The notes below the pieces were generated by a model. The model had not been told where the DNA came from. It saw nothing but the letters and a program-made list of their open reading frames with translations, and made no database searches. Source: Planoprotostelium fungivorum (taxonomy: Eukaryota; Evosea; Variosea; Cavosteliida; Cavosteliaceae). Taken from it: a stretch of 64,000 bases of DNA. Shown piece by piece: positions 12,612-22,784 of this stretch. Made by a program: the position numbers and the translations under genes. The stretch's first letter is position 1, and every line of letters begins with the position of its first letter. The stretch lies in the NCBI GenBank assembly GCA_003024175.1, contig MDYQ01000016.1, forward strand, positions 186,001-250,000. Direction: 5' to 3'.

Positions 12612-15456
12612 ATGAGCACCAGAGGTAGACAGTCTATCCCTGATTCTCTCCTCACCACGCATCCGTCTTCTCGTATAGATGTACCAACGGGATATACTCT
12701 ATCACCGTGAGATCTCGTTCACATTTTCGTGCGACTCGCCTCATTCAGAGTTAGGACACCGGAATTATTCTTAGAGGAGGTTAGTCCGTATCACATAAGT
12801 TCCCCAGATCGATTGAATGGCTCAGGTGAGAATCAATCGACGTCTTGATGTAAAATCAAACTAAGTTAATCAACTTCTGTTCAGGTTTCAATTTGAAGAG
12901 TTTCAATTCTAGCACGCCTCTCTCGCACGTCAGATCACCGGTCGAAAATGGAGACCACCAGTATCAGGTGATTATCAACGGCTCCATCCGAATTGATTCA
13001 AATGTGACGTAACACTCCACCAGATCAGATCCCGTCGGCGTCTCATTCCCGACGGCACCGACACCTCCACCAACCATTCTCACCATCCATCTCAATGTGA
13101 CTTCCATCACCTTCTCATCTCCCTCATCCTCTACAGGTTACACTTTTGAGCAGAAGATCACAGATGAGATCCTTAAACTGAGACGGAAACTCAGCGATCA
13201 GAGGGACAGACTGTCTTCCCTCTCTACAACGAGCCACGATTCTCGAACCTCCCCCACGGCGTACGTTCATCTGGCGGTCGATTCAAATTTTGAAATTCAC
13301 CAGGAGTACACCCACCTACGAGCTGCGAAGACGGTCGGAATATTCTGAGAAATATCAACGTCGACAAGAGACCACGGAGACACATCGTTCTACCCGAACG
13401 GGCTTTGACTTGAGCCCGATAGAGGACACAGAACAACGATTCAACAATTCCTACAAGACCCTTCACCCACACGATCTAGAGAAACGTGGACGCAGAGAAG
13501 ATGATCATCATCACGATCTCCACCACGATCACGATGTTGATGATCATCACAATCATCATCGCGATCGCGATGATCACCGCGATGAATCAATCGTCATCAA
13601 TCGGTACGAGAAAGCCATGAAGGAGATGAAGGAACAATATGCCAGGGACATCGAGAGGGAGAGGGAGGAATCTGAGAGAAAACTCGCCGAAACTCGAGAG
13701 GAATCTCGAAGGAAATTCATCGAACTGCAAGAGACATTCCACAGACAGTCCACTAGACACGATCAAATCGAGAGACGAGACGAGGTGAGTCGTTTGAAAT
13801 TTGAATCTTTCATTTTGGCGGGATCGTGAATCGTATTCTCCAGGTTCCACCGAAGCCAACAGAAACAACGACCGTTGTAGATGCTCCCGAAGTCGATGCC
13901 CTAGTGAGGGAGAAGGAGAAGGAGATCGCAGAATTAGAGGACAGATACACCGAAGAGATAGAAGGCTACAAGATTGAAATCGAGATCATGCAGGTGGACA
14001 ATCAACAGAAGATAGAGACGTTAGAACAAGAATACGAAGAACGAATGAGACAGAAGGAAGAGGATTATGAGAAGAGATTGCAGGTGAAAAAGAATGAGAG
14101 GGAGAGACTGAGTGCGACGCAGGAGGCGATGGAGAAGACGAGGGAGAGGGGAGAGAGAGAAGAAGAGACACAATCAAGAAGGAATGGAGATGATGAGTGA
14201 GTCGACGTTGTCATCATCGACGATCATCTCATGGCGATCATCATGCGATCGCCATCATGATCGTGCTCAGACGAGATTTTCTTTTTGTCCATCATCATGG
14301 TGTGAAAATCGACTGACGAAGAGAAAACAGAGATCAGACACCAGAGAAAGACAACGCATCGCACGACAATAACTTGACCGATGCAATCAGATCACTCGAA
14401 GAAGAGAAAAAGTCCTACCGAGAGAAGGCAGAGAACGATGCGAGAGAGGTGAACTACCCGATCACCTCTTCCTCATTCATCACCATCAGATCGCAAAGTG
14501 GAAGGAAAATTACGCCGCATTAGAAGCACAGAAGACTCGCGTAGAGAAAGGTCTCATCCAATTCAGAAAGAGCGTAGAGTCATCACCCGGTGAGAAGGAG
14601 AGGAAGAGAACTGCAGACTTGGAGAATGCCATTCTCGTGTTGGGGTGTGAAATTTCGCGTGGATTCCACGTAGTAGGTTGACACGTCACACAGTGAAGAG
14701 AATCAAAAGTTGAAAAATCGAGTGGTGGAGATGGATAGATACGTGTCTAGATTGTCGATCGGTAGTAACCCGGACAATACGTCGACGGAGTGGGCCGAAA
14801 ATTCGGCGAAATATGATCTATCAGTACCTACGGAGGTGTGACATACATGCATCATCACATCATACATCATGTCATCACATCACATCACGACGTCACATGA
14901 TGTGCGTGATGTTTTGTCAAGACGAAGGCTGACTGGTGTAGGGTGATGAAATCTCGGTGAAAATTGCAGATGCGATACAAGACGAAGAGATCAGGAGTAA
15001 GATACCTAAAAATGCCCATCGAATCAAACAGGGTGTCTATCGTTTTGGATTAGATAAGGTCAAGGTATCCATTCGAAAAGGAATACTCGTTGGTGAGACC
15101 ACCATGATGAACCGTCTGCACATCACAACACCGTCACATCCATCATCACCACATCATCGCCACCACTTCTGCGTCATCCGATCATCAAACATCATCATTG
15201 TCGTCATCATCATGAGATGAAATCGTGTTCACACGAATCAGTTCGAGTCGGAGGAGGCTACGAAGAGTTTGATGCTTACGTGAAGAGGAATTTCGGTCGC
15301 TTGAGTGAAGAGCAGAGGAGTACATTGAGAAAGGAGAAGGAGATCGAGGCCAGACAGCAGCAGACACAAGCCGTAGACCATTCACCGAACGTTGTCTTCC
15401 CGGGTGGCTTCAAGAAGAGAGACAAGGAGAAGGACAAATTGAGATGGAGAAATTAA
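12612..15456 (+). CDS. Coiled-coil protein with C-terminal GAR (GAS2-related) microtubule-binding domain
   Basis: The start ATG at 12612 reads MSTRGRQSIPDSLL. Short exons join in frame to a long charged coiled coil (EKAMKEMKEQYARDIERERE, EKEIAELEDRYTEEIEGYKI, YEERMRQKEEDYEKRLQVKK). The C-terminal ~110 residues contain GVYRFGLDKVKVSIRKGILV, spliced to VRVGGGYEEFDAYVKRN. This is the GAR signature (YRFG ... VRVGGGW ... FL) known from GAS2, MACF and related microtubule-binding proteins. The neighbouring dynein makes a cytoskeletal or flagellar role plausible but unproven. A His/Asp-rich tract at about 13500-13590 resembles the GATCATC-rich introns of this genome and may be a retained or exonised intron. 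Exon borders between 14100 and 14960 are less certain. Confidence 0.75.
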
Positions 15457-15581
15457 ACGTATCACATGCCGATTGAGTTGTTTAAGAGAGGTATATCAAA
15501 CGCCCTGAAGAATAGAAATAGACTACTAAGGGTAGGGTTGCACTCTTTATGTGTCCATATTGTGTCCTTCCATGGTGAGCA

Positions 15582-16024
15582 CTAATCGAGAAGCTGATCA
15601 ACGTCGGTGTTGAAGGGGCCATCAGAAAGATCGAAGGTGGCGTTGTGATTAGTCGAGGCGTAGGAGTACATGAGCAAGTCAATGAGTCGGACTCTTGTTG
15701 CCCCTTCGACCAGCACAACCTGGACGGATTCTAGTAGCTGAAAGTGGGCCAAGGGAGTGAGGGTTGCGATTCTTCCGCTCGTCAGCCTGAACAAGCCGAC
15801 CCAATTGTCTCTTGTGGCAAGCCTATTGAAGCCGGTCTGTACTGTCCGTAGAAGTTTGCAATTGTGATATTTCGGTCGGTCAGGACGTGTGGTAAGGCTT
15901 CTCTGCCTCTGGGTGTCAGGTTGGTCATGCTGGCGAAAATGGTTTGTGTTCTCGCTCCTTCAAATCCGCACTCTCGCCCACAGAAATGTAGACAAGCGTT
16001 ACCGTTGCATCCAACAGTCGACAT
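15582..16024 (-). CDS. Hypothetical protein, uncertain
   Basis: Two open frames overlap. The first, from ATG 16024, begins MSTVGCNGNACLHFCG and is Cys-rich. The second (NWVGLFRLTSGRIATL ...) ends at 15582. They join in frame only if a 20-nt GTACAG...AATAG segment is removed, shorter than any other intron here. A 1-nt slip or two unrelated frames are alternatives. No family was recognised and no signal peptide is obvious. Confidence 0.3.
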
Positions 16025-16085
16025 TTTCTATAGCCAGTAGCCAGTATCGGGACAATCCGGGGAAAAATGCGTTCCCCACCAACTC

Positions 16086-17190
16086 TCAGTATACGGTAAC
16101 ATAGCGTGTGATTGCTCCTGAGACCACGGTTTGATCACGCGACTCTTTAGCACGAATCAATCGTTGACAACTGTTACTGAGCAGCCGAGAATAAAAGAAA
16201 CCTGTGGAATAGAACTCCATCGGAGGATACTACTGTAAGGTACCTCACCGATAATCTCTCGACCAGCCCTGGCTTCCTTCCGTTCTGATTCAAACCCATG
16301 CCTTTCAGAAACTCTTTTCTCGTCTTTGATAAAGCCCACAGAGAGGCGAAACGCAGGTGGTCTCCTCTTATCAAACTCAAAGATCTCGCATGGGATGCGA
16401 TGAGGGAGGTTGATGTTCCTCTTCTGCTGTCTCTCTTCTGGCGGTTGACGAGAGAAAGAGGATGGGAGGGAAGATGAGGGAACGAAGAGACGAGCGGCCA
16501 CGAGTTGAAAGGACTTCTTGCGGGTGGAGATGTCCTCTAAAGAGCGGAGGAGGAGCGGCGTCGATGAAGATGTCTCGCTGGATGATTTCGATCGGGGGGG
16601 ACGAGATGAGAGGCCTTACCCTTGGACTCGGACGTTCCTCATTCTCATCTTTGTGCCGCATCTGACGTCCAGGGCGTACTTTTGTGGGCCGAGAGAAGAC
16701 ATCATTGCCTTCGAATTGAAGGTGAATCGTCACGGTTCCTTTCAACGGCAGCGATTCAGATACCTTCTGAACATCAGAAGATGGAGATCATGCAAGGTCA
16801 AACTGACTTCACCGTTGGATCTGTGGAAGACAAGCGGCGTCTCTAACTTCTTGCCTCTGATGGTGAACCACCAACCTTATCAAGCGTGAGACCAACTCTG
16901 ACGATGACACATTTCACCATCTCCCTCTGTTGATTGATCGCAGTCGCATTGGTATCCGCCTTCACCGCTCATCATAGCCTTCACTCTTGGTCACTGGGGT
17001 CCATGTTCAGGCACAGCTATGTCCGATGAGCATTGCGATGCGATTTCTCACCCGTCAGGACACCAATATTGTCTCCAAAATCGAGACTCAACGTCCATCG
17101 ATCGTCGTTGACAAAGATACCTGATTCGATCTCCTCCTCTGTTCTTCCCCTCTTCTTCAATAATCCTTTAGCAGGATTGTCTTCTCTCAT
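16086..17190 (-). CDS. Uncharacterised multi-exon protein
   Basis: Seven exons can be joined in frame on the minus strand, from an ATG at 17190 (MREDNPAKGLLKKRGRTEEE) to a TGA at 16086-16088. Good internal evidence includes GIFVNDDRWTLSLDFGDNIG, KVSESLPLKGTVTIHLQFEG and IPCEIFEFDKRRPPAFRLSV, each flanked by GTGAG/GTAAG donors and CAG/TAG acceptors. The product is about 260 residues, basic, with strand-like hydrophobic patterning in the first half. No domain was recognised. An upstream in-frame stretch (ECHELQPQK) lacks an ATG, so the true start could be in an earlier exon. The plus strand has competing open frames here, but they do not connect. Confidence 0.5.
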
Positions 17191-17317
17191 CTTCTGTGGT
17201 TGCAGTTCATGACACTCAATGCGATCAGTTTTCTCACGAGCAATTGTGAGGGGTGAAAAAGGTTCATAATTTTGCGTTTAGCGATGGAATCTCCGCATTC
17301 ATCGGATCGCACACACG

Positions 17318-18479
17318 ATGGGAGCAACATCATCGAAGGCAGAGGAAGTAGTTATTCAATCTTCTGACGACACAAGAGCGGATAAAATTCCAATAGGCAC
17401 CGATGTAACGTATAGAGACACGGACATCCTTCGTCAGACCGATGCCGTCATGCAATGGGATGAAATACAGGTGAGAACAGCACAATACATCCATCTCTTG
17501 ATGCTCAGCGAAGATTGAAAATGACAGCCCATCATTGCGAGAGAAGATCTTCCAGTTCTATCGGCCTATCTTCTTCACAACGTCTTATCGCCTGAGGAAT
17601 GTCAGAGATTCATCGAGATCTCAGAAGGTATGTGTGGCATCTTCCATACACTACCTCTAACTCTGTAGACATGATCTACAGCGATAGTCCTCTTCGCGAT
17701 CTCTCCCAAACGAACAGTGCTTCCGCTCGGCTCAGTGAATCGACCAAGCAGATACGTAACAGTGAACGTGTCTTATTTGATGTCAGCGACCAGATCGGCG
17801 TAGAGCTCAATCGCAGAATCCTTCCTGTGAGGTAACATTGCACACGACATCGGCTCACAATGCGATCAGTTTCTCACAGAAGAATTCGATTGTGAAGGCA
17901 GCTTGTGGAGGGTGCAGCAGCTGGGTCAAGGAATGTCTGGAGGTCCCGTCAACAAGAGGTGGAGGTTCAATCGTTACGCCAAAGATCAATTCTTCAAGCC
18001 TCATTTTGACGCGGGGTTCGTGGTAAGTACCGATTGTCGGCATCACATCACACTGCACGATGAGGAGAGTCTAACTCGTGTTCAGTATTCAAGAGATGAA
18101 AAGACTCTTTTCACCTTCATCTTGTATCTCAGCGATGACTTCGAGGTGCCTCATATTTATTGAAACTATTTGATCTGAATGACGAAACGTAGGGAGGTGA
18201 GACTACCTTCTTCCCTGGAAATCGTAAACTGGCCCATCAGCAACCCATCGTCGGAATAGAACATCCAGTCAAACCAAAGAGGGGATCATGTCTCATCTTT
18301 CCTCAAGCAGGGGCGCTCAACCCAAGACATGAAGGTGATCATGCATATCCAATCCATCATCTTGTCGATGACGTGTGACACGATGAGCAGGTGCACCCCA
18401 CCGTTCCGAAGGCAAATACAAATACATCCTCAGATCAGACATCGCTTACGTCAAAATCAACGACACCGGATCCTCTTAA
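17318..18479 (+). CDS. 2-oxoglutarate/Fe(II) dioxygenase of the prolyl 4-hydroxylase class, possibly myristoylated
   Basis: The protein begins MGATSSK, which fits an N-myristoylation site (Gly2, Ser6). Exons join in frame: YLLHNVLSPEECQRFIEISE, WRFNRYAKDQFFKPHFDAGF (Fe ligands His and Asp in HFDAG), FTFILYLSDDFEGGETTFFP, SCLIFPQAGALNPRHEGAPH (third Fe ligand His in RHEG), and KYKYILRSDIAY (Arg as the likely 2-oxoglutarate-binding residue). This HxD...H...R pattern defines the fold. The lack of a signal peptide argues against a collagen-modifying ER enzyme. The substrate is unknown. The stop TAA (18477-18479) is followed within 15 bp by AATAAA, a likely polyadenylation signal. Confidence 0.88.
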
Positions 18480-18533
18480 AAGTCCACCGAAATAAAATGA
18501 AATAAATACATGTATCGATCGAATGTTTTCTCT

Positions 18534-20630
18534 TTATCTCATCGAGACGAGAGCCTCCTTCAATTTGTCGAAATTGGGAGTCCCAACTCCCGTCACGGGG
18601 TCCCAACCTGCTGAAGCTTGGAATCCGGAGGGGCAGCAGACCGGCTTCTCAGGAGGTGAAGTCAAGCAACGATTGTCCCCCGTCTACAACGAGTCAGATG
18701 GATACCTCCACTGCCTCTCACCGTGATGTCGTTGAAAGCACCCTTCACCGCGCGGGCCGCGTGATAAATGGCTGGATTAACAAATCCCAATGGTGATTTT
18801 CCTAGGCTGAGACGCTCCGAATTGATATGAGTCAACATGGCAGCGATGACTGGAGTCGCAGCGGACGTACCAGACAGACCCACACTCTGTCCACCTATGA
18901 CGATGGAGTAAGAGTGCCCTGCGGCAGAGATGTCGGGGTAGCCCCTGCCGTTATAGGAGAAGGAAGAGAAGCTGGGAAGCTTCGTCGTGTTTCCAGAGTA
19001 GAGGTAGCGGTGGACGAAGTCTCTCTGCCAAGATGGCAGGCCGAACAGCCTGGAGAAGCCTCCACCCGTTGTGATCTGTCCACCCTTGTCGGAGGAGCAC
19101 GCTGTCTCGGGCTTGCCCGATTCTAAACCCTGCGTGGCGCCGACCGACAGAACAAAGGGACAAGAGGCGGGGAAAGAAGGGGAGAATCCACCTGATGGTG
19201 TCATCACACGTCGTCACAAGTCATCTCACATTGCTTGAGGTCGTCTTGTGCGATATAGTTGGCCACTCCATCATCACCCGATGACACGACGATGGTGACT
19301 CCCCTCTACAACGCGTCAGTCATTATATCCACAGCCTGCCACATCTCACGAGTCCCAACTTGCAAGCTTCCAGAGTGAAACGGTCCATGTGTTCGGCGGG
19401 AACGAGAGCTTCCACGGCTCCGTATGATATCGAGTGGACAAGAGGGGGACGAGCCATGGCAGAGACAGACATGATCCACTCTAAGAATGGATCTTGACTG
19501 CCATCAGGTATAGCCCAATACACGGTTGACGCGTTCTGAGCGACACCCATGATATACTGCATGTCTAGAGAGGCTTCTGAACAGTGGTCCATGCTCTCGC
19601 TGCACTGCTACGAGTGAGTCTCTACCGTTGCATCAGACGGTGTCTCACCTTCTTTGGAAAGTTGGGGCCGATGACGTTGGCAACGGGGGTGGGGTGCAAG
19701 TTGTTTATCTTTTGGAATTGGAGGAGATCGGCTGGGTCGTAGCTCTGGCTGAGGGCACCGAAGACGGATTGAGTGGCGTCGGCGTTCTTGACGATGGGAT
19801 CGGACACTGCATCATCGTGTGAGATGAGAAGATGGAAAGAGGATGAAATAAGATGGAGAGAGGATGGAGTGTGATAAACATGAGGCGATAGAGGATGACG
19901 GCTCACTCGAGTAACTACGGAAGAGGATGCGAGGTGTGATGCTCTTGTCAGAATACGCATCGTGGGCCCTGATGTGGCGGCGGGCCAGAGGAAAAGAGAC
20001 AGTATTCGTGATGAAAGAGACATACTCGGTCAGCTGCATTACCGTTTCAGATCGTATGATATCTACACGATGAAAGTCCAAACCTGACTGGGGACAGTGT
20101 AACTCGACGTGCGAAGGACAGAGAGTCTGGAGGTGATGGAGGTGAAGCGAAGAAATTTGGCGCCCAAAACTTTCTCCAGGACATGGACGGGTGCAGTGAC
20201 CGTGGTGAACTCACCGCGAGTAGAGCTCTTCATGTTGTTTGTCTTTAAAAACTTTTGGATCTGTTGAGTGGCTTCGGGCTGACTGAACATGTTGTGAACT
20301 CGAGTGGCATCATAGACGGTGCCGAAGGAGGGACTGGTGGGAGACGTGTTCTGAGGCGATGTCAACATCGAAGTGGAGGTGAGATGGAAAATGAATCACC
20401 ATCTCGACTTCAGAGGTGCAGAGGTCGAGAGCTCGGGCCTTAGGTTTGGCTGCGAATGTGACCGTATGGAATGCTTGAGGGTCTGCAGGACCCTTCAACA
20501 ACCAATCAGTGCCGGGAAGTGATCCACCTCCGAAGAGATCTTCGAGAGGCTGTCCGATGGAGAATGTATTTGCTTGGCAGAGAGAGCAGAAGAGAAGAAG
20601 GAGAGAAATCCTTCGAAATGATGTCACCAT
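18534..20630 (-). CDS. Secreted sedolisin (S53) serine-carboxyl peptidase, TPP1/kumamolisin-like
   Basis: A signal peptide (MVTSFRRISLLLLFCSLCQA) starts at ATG 20630. The pro-domain includes FLKTNNMKSSTRGEFTTVTA and VLGAKFLRF. The catalytic domain has the E-x3-D pair in EASLDMQYIMG, GVTIVVSSGDDGVANY (oxyanion Asp region), CPFVLSVGATQG, YPDISAAGHSY and SGTSAATPVIAAML (nucleophile Ser in SGTSA). The Ca-site region near FNDIT and TGDNRCLTSPPEK leads to CCPSGFQASAGWDPVTGVGT at the C-terminus. Two introns end in CTGACTCGTTGTAG and CTGACGCGTTGTAG. Family enzymes work at acidic pH, consistent with digestion in food vacuoles or the medium (inference). It is convergent with the dioxygenase gene, with 54 bp between stops. 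Confidence 0.93.
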
Positions 20631-20665
20631 CTTGTGAGATGGAGATGTGGTACAGAGGTAAGAAT

Positions 20666-20712
20666 ACGTGCGTGCGTGCGTGCGTGCGTGCGTGGCGTGC
20701 GTGAGTGCGTGC
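20666..20712. repeat. (CGTG)n microsatellite
   Basis: About ten CGTG/CGTGC units lie 36 bp upstream of the sedolisin start codon. It is either leader sequence or core promoter, and its length may be polymorphic. Confidence 0.9.
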
Positions 20713-21126
20713 TTGTGTGAGTATGAGAGAACGGGAGGGCATGGTGCTCGTGGAAAACGGATTCCAAGCGGAGGAAAGCCTTGCGTTCGTGGTCTATCAC
20801 CCTATTTGGGAATTTGATGGGAGAGAGGAAGTCAGAGAAGCTGCAAGGTCAACGTTTCAGACCATTAAAGAGCTTACAAAAAATCGATTGGAAGCATTGA
20901 TTTTGGACGTGAGGATAGTCGAAGAAGAGTCATATCGAGGAAACGTGTTCGCAGTTTGACGTTCTAATCGCTGAATGATCGACGATCTCTTCAGCCTGCA
21001 TCACTTTGGCAGCTTCGTTGTAGATTAACGATCCATCAATCGTCAATTTTTTTAGAAAGGAGTATCAATCTGTCCATCCAATTCCACAGAGACGTGCAGT
21101 TACCGATCATCTTTTAACTTGACACA
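20713..21126. promoter_or_regulatory. Divergent intergenic region, sedolisin / homeodomain gene
   Basis: This region separates the sedolisin (minus) and a homeodomain gene (plus). An 84-codon open frame at 20705-20959 starts inside the microsatellite and has no recognisable domain; it is probably not a gene. A TCTACAACG-family motif (GTTGTAGATT) occurs near 21018. Confidence 0.4.
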
Positions 21127-21642
21127 ATGCCTCACAGCGAAATTTCTTCCAAGCCCGACAAGGGAAAAGGGGTAATGTCTTTCACCTTCATGAACATATC
21201 ACCTGACAACCTTTAGGCTCGTAGACAAATGGCTACTTCCTCAGAAGACCGAAAAGTCTTAGAAGCTGCATACAAAGGTCGAGCTTTCAACAGATGTGAA
21301 GCCGAAGAACTCTCCCGCGGTGTCGATCTGACCCCAAAGAAGATCATCAAATGGTCTCTCAACCATAACGTGAAGAAGGAAGGGGTCAGAGAAAGAGTCT
21401 ACCTCTCAGAGAAAGTCATCGTGAGATTGAGGAGTCATTACGTAGAGGGAGGATATAGCTTTCCTCGTGCAGCGGAGCAGAGAGCTCTGGCAGAAGAGCT
21501 GGGGATCACGTATAGACAAGTGAAGAATTGGTACGACAGCAACAAGAAGAGGAATACACTTCCAAAGAAGGAAGAAGAATCCAACTCATCATCGAGCTCT
21601 TCTGATGATGGCAGCAGTGACGATGCCTCTGATGACGAATGA
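21127..21642 (+). CDS. Atypical homeodomain-like protein with two tandem HD-like segments and an acidic tail
   Basis: Exon 1 (MPHSEISSKPDKGKG) joins across an intron of about 45 nt to a long second exon. Residues about 20-70 (DRKVLEAAYKGRAFNRCEAE ... IIKWSLNHNVKK) and about 75-130 (SFPRAAEQRALAEELGITYR, QVKNWYDSNKKRN) each fit the three-helix homeodomain plan. The second ends in W-Y-x-x-N-K-K-R, close to the canonical WFxNxR recognition helix. The tail is Ser/Asp/Glu-rich. A DNA-binding role is inferred. The stop is 28 bp from the stop of another homeodomain-like gene on the opposite strand. Confidence 0.7.
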
Positions 21643-21670
21643 AGAGAGCGAGAGTCTTCTATTCTTTTTA

Positions 21671-22397
21671 TCATGATAGCCTTCTAAATACAGGCGGCTG
21701 CGTCGTTTTGGCCATGTATCTCTCAAACTCCTCCTCATCTTTGGCCCGTCTGGCTCTCTTCACTCTCCAGTAGAAGAGCTGCTTTCGGTTCATGCTGGTC
21801 ATCTCTTCCAAGTATTGCATCTCGGCATCGGTCCACGTTCTCTCACGTCGGTAGGCCTGCTCTAAGATATCTTTCCTCTTCTCTGTCAATCGGATGATCT
21901 TCTTCTTTTTGGGAGCTGGTGAAGTGTGTCAATGATTGAGATGTTGGTGGAATGACCGATGTGCACCTTCTTGATGGTTCAAAGTATGAGTATCGTCATC
22001 GAGTGATTGTATCTGCGACGATCAGGGGTGTCGATGGTGTTGTCTTCACCTGTGTGTGATGAGATTGATTCTCCTCATTCTCTTTGTTTGCGTCTTCTGA
22101 TTCCGAGTTTTCATTCTCGTTGATCATTTCGTAGATCAATTGAGATTGTATCTCTTCAGCCTAATGGAAATAAGCATGGATGGAGATCTGATCATCGATT
22201 ATCGATCCCACCTCCGTTTGTTCATCACATAACTTCATTTTCTTAGTAGGTCTCTTCCTCTGTAAGATTCGAGGAACCTTTTTCAGAGGTGGCAGTCTTA
22301 TCATATCACTCAACTCTCTCAGACCTCGATCCATCTCTAGACTCTCTTCGATGTCGAAGGACATGATGGAGTCGATGTTGTTGTCCGTAATGCTCAT
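21671..22397 (-). CDS. Homeodomain-like DNA-binding protein
   Basis: Four exons join in frame. The start is taken as ATG 22397 (MSITDNNIDSIMSFD). The N-terminal part is acidic and mixed, with a basic patch LQRKRPTKKMKL (possible nuclear signal). The last exon carries RKDILEQAYRRERTWTDAEM, QYLEEMTSMNRKQLFYWRVK and RARRAK, a homeodomain-like helix-turn-helix with the recognition helix FYWRVKRARR. It shares the pattern RK-x-LE-x-AY and a late Trp with the convergent plus-strand gene, suggesting distant paralogy. Introns between 21915 and 22212 are short and consistent. Confidence 0.7.
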
Positions 22398-22432
22398 TTC
22401 GATCTCCTTTGAGAGATGTGTGGGTGGTGCCG

Positions 22433-22474
22433 ATTTGGCGGGAGATTCGATCTCAACTTGAAATTTGGCGGGAG
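22433..22474. promoter_or_regulatory. Two E2F-like sites (TTTGGCGGGA)
   Basis: TTTGGCGGGA occurs twice, about 35 bp apart, just upstream of the minus-strand homeodomain start codon. It matches the E2F/DP consensus of animals and plants. Binding is inferred only. Confidence 0.45.
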
Positions 22475-22539
22475 ACCAAAATAAATGTCGCTTGATGCCA
22501 TTTGTTTTCCAACTTTTAAATCTCACGTTAACATACCGG

Positions 22540-22554
22540 GTTGCTCATAGCAAC
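22540..22554. promoter_or_regulatory. X-box-like palindrome (GTTGCTCATAGCAAC)
   Basis: The half sites GTTGCT and AGCAAC are separated by 3 bp, matching the RFX X-box plan (GTTRCY-N1-3-RGYAAC). It lies about 140 bp upstream of the minus-strand homeodomain start and about 90 bp upstream of a small plus-strand ORF. Confidence 0.5.
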
Positions 22555-22640
22555 AGACAACAACCGTGTATGTATCGCATCAAAAAATCCTTCTGTGAGA
22601 CGCTGTGGGTGAGTTGTTTCCGCCCGAACTAAGGACATCG

Positions 22641-22733
22641 ATGAGTGCTTTGGTTACCACCGTCACCGCTAACATCAAGAGCATCTATCAAATTACAAGA
22701 TCATGTACAGAGAAGCTAAGAGAGATCGATTGA
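22641..22733 (+). CDS. 30-codon small ORF, uncertain
   Basis: The ATG at 22641 opens a short frame (MSALVTTVTANIKSIYQITR ...) ending in TGA at 22731-22733, with a GTGAG donor right after it. It may be the first exon of an unresolved transcript, a microprotein, or chance. It lies downstream of the X-box-like site. Confidence 0.2.
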   Translation: MSALVTTVTANIKSIYQITRSCTEKLREID

Positions 22734-22784
22734 AGGTGAGATGTGGTTTTATTGTCAACCAGTTGAATTGGGTGATGAATCTGA

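Noticed and set aside
16462-16889. Plus-strand frames at 16.5-16.9 kb
   Set aside because: The minus strand gives a seven-exon model with in-frame joins across the same interval; the plus frames do not connect.
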